Assembly: GCA_030737835.1 (NCBI GenBank)
Contig: CM060848.1
Coordinates: 19,817,309 to 19,881,308 of the forward strand
Length of the DNA stretch: 64,000 nucleotides
DNA from: Acorus gramineus
Taxonomy: Eukaryota; Streptophyta; Magnoliopsida; Acorales; Acoraceae
Direction of reading: 5' to 3'
Shown piece by piece: positions 49,401 to 59,500 of this stretch. The notes beneath the pieces are model-generated. The model made no database searches. It was not told the origin of the DNA and saw only the letters and a program-made list of their open reading frames with translations. A program made the translations under genes and the position numbers. Positions within the stretch are counted from its first letter, which is position 1, and every line of letters starts with the position of its first letter.

Positions 49401-49856
49401 GTGCATGTGATCTCGACTTGCCGGAATCACCGTCACATCTAGGGTTCGGTGAATCGAGGCGGGGTCTCCGCCGGAGTCGACGGCGATCCGGGCGAGCTCC
49501 AAGACGGGCGACGGCGGCCGCCATACGAGATCGTCGGCTTCTCCGCCGTCGACGGTCGGATCGGTGGCGAGGATGTCCCGACGGCGGCGGGAGGGAGCGG
49601 GGAAGGGGACGAGGAAGCGGAGGCAGGACCTGAGACGGTTGGCGTCCCTGGCGTTGACGGCGGCCGCGGATTCCTTGGAGCCGAGGAGGGACAGAAGATC
49701 GACGGCTGTGGATGAAGCGGAAGATGAGGAGATGGAGCGGCGACGAGTGAGGGACGACGAAGGGGAGAGAGAGGAGGAGGAGGAGTAGATGGTGAGGGAG
49801 GAGAGAGCGAAAGCGGTGAAGGCGAGTCGGAGAGGGAGAGCCGTTGGATTGGCCAT
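46419..49856 (-). CDS. Conserved plant protein of unknown function, possibly plastid-targeted
   Basis: I do not recognise the family by name. Seven exons: 49422..49856, 49264..49341, 48767..48909, 47778..47848, 47403..47498, 46588..46680 and 46419..46501, in frame throughout and giving 332 aa. The N-terminus is Ser-rich and positively charged with a short hydrophobic stretch (LRLAFTAFALSSLTIY, residues 8-23), suggesting an organelle transit peptide or membrane anchor. The body is compact and looks conserved: LTRTPYGRRFVNK, ELNSYMAFLFEMIAERG, GRLGILFHAKEYPAYEKK, FPFNMGYCQ, TYDDSMNLRNILWLAP, GVLVVLDARPDGIIYKDLVP, then an acidic end DVNYLNVGDDD. No catalytic motif is obvious to me. Intron 1 is only 80 bp and has a consensus GC donor (CCG|GCAAGT); the others are GT-AG. 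Confidence 0.85.
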
Positions 49857-50029
49857 CTAACGGCTACGGATCACTGTTTATGACTCATTCAGTTTACACG
49901 TGTATTTCAAGATCTCCTCCGGGAGGGGTGGAGGAGTTTTGACTTTGGTGGTGGGGGATGCTTGTTCATATGAGTTTATTATTTATTATTTATTATTATT
50001 TGAACAACTAATGCACTCAAGCACATATT

Positions 50030-50356
50030 ACCATAAAATAAAAGTGATTTTAGAATAAAGTTGTTTTTTTAAGATAATTTTAGATCTTGATTTTTATTGG
50101 GATGCTTTTTTTTTTTAATTCAGGAATCAATATTTGAAAGCAGTTTATGTCTGGCAAAAAAAATTGATTTTCAATTCAAAAAATCGATTCGGACAAAAAA
50201 ACGTTGTTTTTGAGCTTTTCAAAACGCAAATTTCGAGGAAAAAATTAAAAGGAATCCAGCTTCATATTCTTAAAAAAGCTGTCTACTGCACGATTTTAGC
50301 TTTTCAACTTTTTAAAAATAAAAAACTGCCCCAAACATACAACTAAAAAGGGCCTT
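50030..50356 (-). mobile_element. Dispersed MITE-like repeat, copy B
   Basis: Reverse complement counterpart of 4311-4660: AAGGCCCTTTTTAGTTGTA end, GGGGCAGTTTTTTATTTTT, AGCTAAAATCGTGCAGTA and the shared AACAACGTTTTTTTGTCCGA block. It is non-coding. Confidence 0.6.
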
Positions 50357-50909
50357 AAATTAAAAGCTTTTGTGTAAAATCAAACTCAACCTTACAAGGC
50401 GTTTGGTAATAGGATTTGGGGGTGATTCTATTTTTAATTATAAACAGAAGGCTCAAACATATTATCAAACGAGTTTTAAGAAGCACTCTTTTTAATTAAA
50501 AAATTATTTTTTGCTTTTAGTACAAAAATGTTATTTTTAAAAATACTCAGAAAATGTGTTTTTTAGAAATCTAATTTTTTAAAGCCACTTTATTAAAAAT
50601 CTTATTTTTCAAATGTGTTTCCAAACATTTTAATAGATTTTGTTAAATGTGTTTCACATGTTTTTATTTATCAGGTTTAAAAGTACGCTCTATTACACTC
50701 AATTATTTTCACAGTCCAAAATTTAATGAAATATATATTTACTATTTTTTTTTAAAAAAAAGCATATACAGTTTTAAACTTTAAAAATATTGAGTTTAAC
50801 ATTTAAAAAAAAACATCTATAAAACTGTTGAAAGAAGTCAAGGAACTATTTCCAAACTTCAGGCACCGGAATTTTTTTTTATCTTATTAGTGCCCTTTAG
50901 AATGAATCC

Positions 50910-51050
50910 ATTTAAATATAAATAATATTTATTTTTTGAAGAATATTATTTTTTCTATCTCTTACACAAAAGAAAGTAAATTTAAATAAAAATAATATTT
51001 ATTTTTTGAAGAATATTATTTTTTCTATCTCTTACACAAAAGAAAGTAAA
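50910..51050. repeat. Tandem duplication, about 2 x 70 bp, bordering the MULE
   Basis: A unit from TTTAAATA to GAAAGTAAA, containing TTTTTGAAGAATATTATTTT and CTATCTCTTACACAAAAG, is repeated directly with one clear difference near its start. The second copy stops about 10 bp before the MULE target-site duplication. Confidence 0.85.
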
Positions 51051-51519
51051 TGTGCATGATTTAGGTAACAGTGCTGCTACCCGGGCCCCAAATATTAGGC
51101 CCCATTGCTGAGCCCCAATAGGTGGCATAATCCTATTGGTCCCTTGTTTGACTTTTTCTAACCACCAAAAGGCCAATTACATAACTATCCTTATCATTAA
51201 TATCCTCATTAAAATCGTAACCGAATCCCACAAATTGGGGCACCATTAATTCCTCTCCCCAAAGTAACCGAATTCCACAAATGGGGGCACCATTAATTCC
51301 TTTCCCAATAAAATTTGAATGTTAGGGTTCCGATTTGGGCAAAGCCATATGAATGAAAAAAAAAGAAAAAAAATTAGGCGATCAAGATTTCAATCCATCT
51401 GATTCTCTTCCCCAACAAACCGTTAACAATGGCGAATAAAAAAGGATAGATTTTGTATTTTTTTTTTTTTTGAAAAAAAAAAAACAGGTCATTTGTATCT
51501 GATAAAAAAGTCACATTTT

Positions 51520-51782
51520 TTTTTTTTGCACTTCTTGCAAATGTGGAATCCAATCAAGAAACTGTCTCAGTTGTGAAATTTTTCCTTCCGTGCATCTGAA
51601 TTTCTTCCGTTAATATCGTGTATCTGAAATTCGGCAGTGTATCTAGATTAATTTTTTGCACTTCTTGCAAATGTGGAATCCAATCAAGAAACTGTCTCAG
51701 TTGTTGAATTTTCCCTTCTGTGCATCTGAATTTCTTCTGTTAATACTGTGTATCTGAAATTCGACAGTGTATCTTGATTTGG
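51520..51782. repeat. Tandem duplication of about 130 bp inside the MULE
   Basis: A block starting TTTGCACTTCTTGCAAATGT and ending in a CAGTGTATCTTGAT-like segment occurs twice with a handful of substitutions (GTTAATATCGTGTATC versus GTTAATACTGTGTATC). Its GTGTATCT words foreshadow the satellite downstream. Confidence 0.85.
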
Positions 51783-51879
51783 AAAATCACAAATGTTTTA
51801 TGTTTTCCTGTGCACACCATTCATATTCTGCTTCGAATGATGCAATTAGCCTGTAATATCAGATACTTGTATCTGAAAA

Positions 51880-52847
51880 TCATTTTAAGATACAGTGCTG
51901 TATCTTAAAACCAAACAAAAACCATGTGGATTTTGAATTACCAAACATGTTAATTAGCAGTACATATATTTTAAAAAAAAGTCCTTCAAGCCTTTATATA
52001 TATATATATATATATGACAATTAGAAATTAAATATGAATCAGATAAACTTTAATCAATTCCATGGAGAAATAAAATGTCAAACTTCAAATTGTGCTTGAA
52101 ACAGGTTTTAAGATACACATTTCACATTCAGACACACCTCAATAGTTATTATCTACTATGCTGGAGAAGCAGCCAATTATATTTGATTCATTTTTTGAGT
52201 TAAGGTATACCTAATAAAAAGTCTCACATACACATCACAATAGACATACATTCCACATACAATTTGAAATTGATTTGCATTTCACATAGATGTCTAATAC
52301 AAATTTCAGATACACCATCAAATTCAGATACATCTATCACTGTATCAAATACAATGTTATCTCGTCCACATTTTGCTGATCAGCCAAATCAATCACTTCC
52401 TTTGGTAAACTGGTTTCCATTTCACATGAATCGTAGATGTCTTCCAAATAATTTGATTCTTCAAATGTGTCATCCATATAATCCTCCTCACTGCCTGTTG
52501 AAAATAGAAAAGTAGTCACATGTTATAAAATTCAAATTAAGATACACAGGTGTATCTTAAAACCAATACAAAAACATATGGATTTTGAATTACCGGACAT
52601 GTTAAAAGCAGTACATATTTTCAAATATAGTCCTTCAAACCTTTATATGTATATACGTATATGACAATTAGCAATTAAATATTAATCAGGTACACATTAA
52701 TCAATTCCATGGTGAAAATAAAATGTCAAAAATTGATTTTAAGATACAATGCTGTATCTTAAAACCAAACAACAATCATGTGGATTTTGAATTACCAAAC
52801 ATGTTAATTAGCAGTACATATACTTTAAAAAAAGTCCTTCAATACTT

Positions 52848-52882
<35 letters not shown>

Positions 52883-54045
52883 CTATATCTATATGACAAT
52901 TAGAAATTTTATATGAATCAGATAAACATTTATCAATTCCATAAAATTCAATTTAAGATACAATGCTGTATCTTAAAACCAAACAACAAACATGTGGATT
53001 TTGAATTACCAAACATGTTAATTAGCAGTACATATACTTTAAAAAAAGTCCTTCAATACTTTTTATACATATATATATATATATATATATCTATATCTAT
53101 ATGACAATTAGAAATTTTATATGAATCAGATTAACATTAATCAATTCCATGGAGAAAAATAAAATGTCAAAAATTCAATTTAAGATACAGTGCTGTATCT
53201 TAAAACCAAACAACAAACATGTGGATTTTGAAATACCAAACATGTTAATTAGCAGTACATATACTTTAAAAAAAGTCCTTCAAGCCTTCATATACTGGAA
53301 TATATATATATGACAATTAGCAATTACATATGAATCACATAAACATTATCAATTCCATGGTGAAAATAAAATGTCAAAAATTGATTTTAAGATACATTGC
53401 TGTATCTTAAAACCAAACAACAATCATGTGGATTTTGAATAGCCAAACATGTTAATTAGCAGTACATATACTTTAAAAAAAGTCCTTCAATACTTTATAT
53501 ATATATATATATATCTATATCTATATCTATATGACAATTAGAAATTTTATATGAATCAGATAAACATTTATCAATTCCATAAAATTCAATTTAAGATACA
53601 ATGCTGTATCTTAAAAACAAACAACAACCATGTGGATTTTGAATTACCAAACATGTTAATTAGCAGTACATATACTTTAAAAAAAGTCCTTCAATACTTT
53701 TTATACATATATATATATATATCTATATCTATATGACAATTAGAAATTTTATATGAATCAGATTAACATTAATCAATTCCATGGAGAAAAATAAAATGTC
53801 ACAAATTCAATTTAAGATACAGTGCTGTATCTTAAAACCAAACAACAAACATGTGGATTTTGAATTACCAAACGTGTTAATTAGCAGTACATATACTTTA
53901 AAAAAGTCCTTCAAGCCTTCATATACTGGAATATATATATATGACAATTAGCAATTACATATGAATCACATAAACATTAATCAAATCCATGGATAAAAAA
54001 GATGTCAAACTTCAAATCGTGCTTGAAAAATAAAATCAAGATACA
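51880..54045. repeat. Palindrome-bearing satellite, about 205-228 bp units in a 3-unit higher-order repeat
   Basis: Each unit contains a near-perfect palindrome AAGATACA-RYGC-TGTATCTT, then AAAACCAAACAACAA.CATGTGG, GTTAATTAGCAGTACATATA, a variable (TA)n run and ATCAATTCCATGG. Palindromes start at about 51887, 52541, 52740, 52954, 53182, 53387, 53592 and 53814. Units from 52740 to 53386 are repeated, variant for variant, from 53387, a period near 640 bp. Open frames of about 61-63 codons here repeat with the array and are not genes. Confidence 0.85.
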
Positions 54046-54116
54046 CGTGTATCTGGAAATCGAATGAGTAATAAAAAAATCAGATCGAATATGAATTATT
54101 CAGATGGAATATAAAT

Positions 54117-54497
54117 CTAACCTGATTGGATCGCCATTGTCTCACCACAATCGATCGCGAACAAATAAATATATGAACCGCGCAATTCTAATAACCTCCA
54201 CAGATTCAACTGAAAAAAAAAATGATTTCGATGCTTGTTTTCACTTCCACCATTGAATCTAGATATAAAATAAATGTAAATCGTGATATTTTTTGAGGGT
54301 TCGAAATACCTAACCTGGATATTTGCACCACCATTAAAATCGCACGAAAAAAAAAGAAAAACGATGAAATCCTCTCTTTCAACGTTGAAAGTCTGAACGA
54401 AAAATGTAAATTGATGTTTGTTTTCTTTGCAGCATATCAATCTTATAAAACTCTGTGATTTTTTTTTTTTTTGATCGTGCAAATGAAGTATCTTCAT
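54117..54497 (-). other. Open frame at the right end of the MULE, no recognisable product
   Basis: A 126-codon minus-strand frame just inside the right MULE terminus. The translation has no domain I recognise and reads like AT-rich untranslated DNA (many Phe, Ile, Asn, Lys). It could hold a relic of an element gene together with the acidic frame at 52337-52519, but nothing supports expression. Confidence 0.25.
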
Positions 54498-54713
54498 ACA
54501 CCGAAAAAATTTGAACGGTTCATATGCTAGGCATTAAATTTTTTTTATCGTGCGTATCAAAGTCGTAACTAACTCGGCATTAATTGAACGGTTATTGAAA
54601 AAAACGGGGAGAATAGTTAGGAGGGCTAATATAGGTATTTCAAGGTTACCACCTCATGGGGCTTGGGTTGGGGCCTATTGGTTGGGGCCCAAAAATCATT
54701 ATTGTTTAGGTAA

Positions 54714-56566
54714 TTATCATGCTCCTAAAAAAATATATACTTGTTAAAGGCCACCCGACCAATTTTTGAAACATATAAAACCACCCCCTAATAAATACTA
54801 TTTTGCAAAACCATCCTAATCTATTCAACAAAACTATTTCTTTCTCCTTGACCCATCTCCATCCATGCGTTATTTCGATCGCCAGCTACGACACTTCCGG
54901 TCATTGTCTTCTGCTCCACGTCTCCACTCGCCTTTCCTCTCTTTTCTTTGCCGCTTCGATATTGTTCCACCCATCGATCATTGTCCTTTGTTCGATATCA
55001 AAGTGTAAGGTCACCGTCCACCTGCTGATCACCGTCCTTTGTTTGGTCACCATTCACCTGCTAGTCACCGTCATTTGTTTGGTTACCGTTCACCTGCCAG
55101 TCATCGTCCTTTGTTCAATATCGATATTGTTTCACCTGTCGGTCGCCGTTCCTTGTTATTTATACTTCCTCCATCTTCTTTTTCATCATCTTCTTCTTCT
55201 TGTCGACATCATTTGTGTTATATTTTGTCATATGAAATCCTAGTTGATCAATAATTTTGATTCATTTTTTAATTACGAGCATTTACTTTTAATTTCTTAA
55301 ATATGATTGAATATTTACTTAATTTTTTTACAATGCAGTGTGACTCCCAAGGAACGTATTCAACCCATAGCTTTCAATCGAAAATATTATTCCAATGATA
55401 TGGCATTGAATTCTTGAGATGATGAAGTTCAAGCAGATCTATAAGAAGTAGCTTGTGATTATCTGTTGATATCGACACTGTCATTGTCGGCCATTGACAC
55501 TTTTCTCGACATCTCATGTGTTGACCGATACTTATCTGTTTATTTTTCAATAATCTACTAGTATCAACACCCCGTTTGGTGACATAATTAACATATATCA
55601 ACAGTACATGTGTCGATATTATAACAAAAAAAAATAAAATTAATGTAACCCTTCAGTTAGACATATATAGCATCGGTCGACACTACATTTATCGAACAGT
55701 ACAGGGGTGGGTTTGATTCAAAATAAGGTGTTGTTGGTAAAGATAGTTTTCTTTTGATTTCGGGTGTACAAAAACTATCAATCACGGGGTGGTTTCCTCA
55801 TTGTATGGGGTGGGTATATAACCCCTTCTTACAATAACAGCATTTAAAACATATTTGCAGATGAAACGTCCAACTAGGACCCTATATATATTAATACATG
55901 CCATGTTCCATGTAAACATGTCATAGAACATGCTGAAGCATATCACAATTCACAAAAGATGACCATGCCCTTGATAAAGATCATACCTCATTTTATTTTA
56001 TTTTTTAGTACACAAGGCCCCTGACAGGCTACAATATCCCACTCTATTTTTTACTAATATAGACTGAGATCAGCATAGACCCACAGACTAACAATGGGCT
56101 AATGCACACATAAGGCTTTTTATACATTTCCAACAGTCAACAGAGCTTGAAACCGGGTCTCCCAAGAGGGGAGTGGTGTCCCCAACCACTAGGCCACAGC
56201 CGGGCAGGACGATACAGAACATAACTCATTTTGACTACTGTGAAAAGTGCTACAAGAAACAAAGAACATAAAATAAGAGAAATGGAATACAATGTTATTG
56301 ACAGATCTTTTAGTCCAAATAATCAAACATATGCTTGAACAATTTTTATTTAAAAAAAATAAGGGGCTGCATATATTATTTCGAAGGAAAAAATTGAATA
56401 CACTATCCAGTTAAATGAAATATAGATATAGATACAATGTTTCAATTGAACCAGTCACTTAAAATTGCCGACAGCTAATTGTGAAGCCACCTGTTATTTT
56501 CCTCGATGTTTTATAATTTTAGCAATGGTTTTATAGCCAATGAAAGCAATCTGATTCTGTTTGTAT
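54714..56566. other. Repeat-containing spacer downstream of thiamine pyrophosphokinase
   Basis: At 55010-55150 there are about four imperfect ~43-bp tandem units around CCGTCCTTTGTTTGGTCACC. Edges near 54750 (ACCACCCCCTAATAAAT) and 55800 (GGGGTGGTTTCCTCATTG) look inverted relative to each other, suggesting an old element. A SINE occupies 55995-56219. The 3' UTR of the kinase gene should lie just left of 56567. No gene is seen. Confidence 0.5.
55995..56219 (-). mobile_element. tRNA-derived SINE with target-site duplication
   Basis: Minus strand: A-box-like TGGCCTAGTGGTTGG, B-box-like GGTTTCAAGCTC, a body of about 150 bp and an A/T-rich tail (TAAAAAATAAAATAAAAT). It is flanked by CATACCTCATTTT (55982-55994) and CATAACTCATTTT (56220-56232). 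It lies just beyond the 3' end of the thiamine pyrophosphokinase coding region, in the same orientation as that gene, and belongs to a different family from the SINE at 8.4 kb. Confidence 0.78.
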
Positions 56567-59500
56567 TCATGTCGATTTCCGAATTGAAATTGTCCAGAGA
56601 AGGTCAGAATCCGAGTGAACAGTGATTTTGTCCTCGCGAACGATGTTTGAAGTGCTGATCAGTCCTCCGAATCTCATCTCCGTGTTAGCTGGATTTCATA
56701 AGTTTTGAGAGATGTCAAGCATATAAGATCACCAGTATTCGACATTTGCAAGAAATGATGTTAAAAACAGAGACGGTCAAACTTTTCCAGCAGTTTTTTG
56801 TACTCTGACGAAATATCGCGTACAAAAATGAATTACTTGGTAGTTGGTATACAAGTATCAGGAAACTCAATTTCATTGACTCTAGTATGACTTCTGACTG
56901 GAAATAGCAGTAGGAAACTGCATCAAAATGGTATCTATAACTTGGTGCAAACTCAAAAGGACAAGAAAGGGATCATGCTGGCTCTACAACCCATTTTAAA
57001 GTTACCAGTGAAATCATTGTATTAAACTGAAATGATATTCTATCTAATATACCATCTGACAAAAAAATATGCTAAGAATATCTCCATTGTTATGATACCA
57101 TTTTTTATCATCAAACAATATATTAACTAATCTACATGAGAAAGGAATTGGGATTTATAACATTTTTTATCAATCATTTCACTTACGGATAAAAAAGTAT
57201 TAAAAAAGATGTACAAATTATATATAGATCAGCCAAAGATAAAAGTAGTTATATAACAAGACTATGTTTCTAGATACAAAAGTGAAGTTTATGGGCCAAT
57301 TAACAAGGGTGTGTGTGTGTGTGGGGGGGGGTGGTCTAAGGCATTAGATTAGGGTACTCTTACAGTAGAAATCTAATGACAGCACATGGAAATAGCAGAT
57401 AAGTGACTAAAGAACAAATGAAAGGCGGTATAAATTAAAATCAATTAATCAGTGCCTGGTTATCTCAATCTAGTATCTGCTCAAACACAAATAAAATTTA
57501 CAGTGTGAAAACCAGGAGCAAAGTGAATTAAAGATTGTCAAGGACTGAAACAATAGAATATACTTACCGAGATCCCATTGCAGGCCAGTGGTAGTGGTGC
57601 TTAGAGATGGAGCACCGATGGGAATGAGACCACAATGTGGGCCTTCAACCGATGGCACTATATGGATTTCATGAAAGTGTGTCTTGGGGAGAAGATATAT
57701 CAAGCAATCATCTGATAAAAGAACTATTTGTAAATTTGAGAATCGATGGAGGACATTGAGATTTCCAATTTCATGATCAAATCTTCCTCCAAGAGCTCCC
57801 ACAACAAGAATGCATAACTGCAATTTGGCAATACAATATTACCCACAAAGCTATGGCATAAAAGAAAATTAACAATCATAAAAAATGTGATTATTAAATC
57901 TAACGTGTTTATTGATATTTAAATATCACAACCAGCAAATCCAGTAAACATCAGATCGCTTCTTCCAAAGCGTGCCGCGTCCTGTTTGTTCCACCCGCAA
58001 CAATCCGACAAGTTCTCCCAGTGAAAAAACATTAGACAATCCATCTTCTGAAACCAACACTTTTGAAGCTCACACTTTTTAAAATTTAACCATCACTCTC
58101 AAATTTATTTACATTTTTCAGATGTTGAAATGCTGATATGTTGTTCTCCGCACACATATATATGTCACATGGCAACGCATGTCATTTTATAATATGGCAA
58201 GCAGCATCATCTTTCCTGGATTAGAATTTTCCTTCTGGTTTCTGAGGGATTTGTTTATTACATTTCTGTTTCTGGGTAGGACAGTTAAAATCCAGTACCT
58301 CTAAGTTGAAAATTCAACTCGTCAACCATCCAACTTTAATTTGAACCTGTGTGTGTTATATACAGCACTGGCTAATTGATGCCACATGTTTCTCTTGGTT
58401 CCTGGGAATGCCTATTTGTCACATATTTTTCTTACTAAAATCAGCATTCAATTAAAGTAATTTGTGCCTTGAATTATCTAAAAGACAATAGTTGCAGGAG
58501 CATTGCAGTTCTTTCGCACTGGTAAAAAAAAAAAAAATTATCCCAACTTATGACAGTTAACTGTGAATAAAGATCTGATCTTTGACCAAATAACACACTA
58601 CAAATTTAATTATTTTTATAGCATCAATGAGATGTCAAAATTGATAAAATCATGTTGCAATATACACTGAGAAGTTAAATATTAAAATTGAATGTTAAGA
58701 ACTAATAAAATGAGATACATATCAAACATGATATGCAGAGAATAAGTCAAGAGGATGAAGTATGAGACTTACATTAGACTTATCCAGCTCTGGTGTGCTA
58801 TCACGGATAAAAGCTATACACTTATGTAAGTCAGTTGTGTCCTGATCATATGATTCATCCACTATCTGTGTTCCCTGATGCATGTCAAAGTGGAAAAAAA
58901 TTATTCTTCCTAGAAAAGCAGTTAAACTGATTGCTGAAATGCAAGGCAACAAAGTTACAAAACTGAGGTGTCATCTCACCTCTACAAAGGCCAAGGTGGA
59001 TTTAGAGGTCCTAAGGTATTCAACTACAAAAAGCATTGCAACATATTCACAATCACGCGAGAGTTTTAATTTGAGCATCAGCACTCAAAAAGGATCAATA
59101 GAAACTTTTTTAAACTACAGAATTAGACATGGCAACATGCAGCACAAACTTTCGTATACATAAATAGTAAGTGCAAAGCATTGGGAAAACATATGTGTTA
59201 TGTTGGCATCCGGTACCTTCACTAATTTATATTGTTAGTCATGCTATGATTGGATGATGGAAACACGGTCAACAGTTTGATCTAGCTTCTTCCTTCTCCT
59301 ACAAACTATCTTGTGTTTGGGAAGAAATTGTGGGCCTTGTGGTCCAAATTTCTATGGCGTTCAAATGTCAAGTTGGACCAAATCTACTACTGTACTACAT
59401 GGTTCTGGCATGACAGATGGTGTTTGGAGGAGCCTTTGAGGAAAATGTTCCCAGATTATATAATTTGTCCACCAACAGTGAGCTAATTCATTGACATGGT

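Larger units (their letters stand above)
49857..51059. other. Promoter and repeat spacer between unknown gene and MULE
   Basis: Begins with the promoter and leader of the unknown gene and a (TTA)n tract at 49977-49999. A MITE-like repeat follows (50030-50356). From about 50397 there is a stretch opening GGCGTTTGGTAATAGG that shares short blocks with 5270-5390. It ends with a 70-bp tandem duplication. No gene is visible. Confidence 0.6.
51060..54713. mobile_element. Mutator-like element (MULE), non-autonomous, satellite-filled
   Basis: It is flanked by a perfect 9-bp duplication TTTAGGTAA (51060-51068 and 54705-54713), the MULE length. The left terminus is CAGTGCTGCTACCCGGGCCCC and then AGGCCCC, AGCCCC and AGGTGG blocks. 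The reversed right terminus (CAATAATGATTTTTGGGCCCC, then ATAGGCCCC, AAGCCCC, GAGGTGG) matches over about 60 bp. No MURA transposase domain is visible. The interior holds a 130-bp duplication (51520-51782), a short minus-strand acidic frame (52337-52519) and a palindromic satellite (51880-54045). Confidence 0.82.

Noticed and set aside
52913-53736. Pair of near-identical ~62-codon proteins
   Set aside because: Both are translations of the same satellite unit, running into (TA)n; they repeat with the array period.
54803-55243. 146-codon open frame with LVTVICLVTVHL-type repeats
   Set aside because: The repeats come from ~43-bp DNA tandem units; there is no start context, domain or homologue I recognise.
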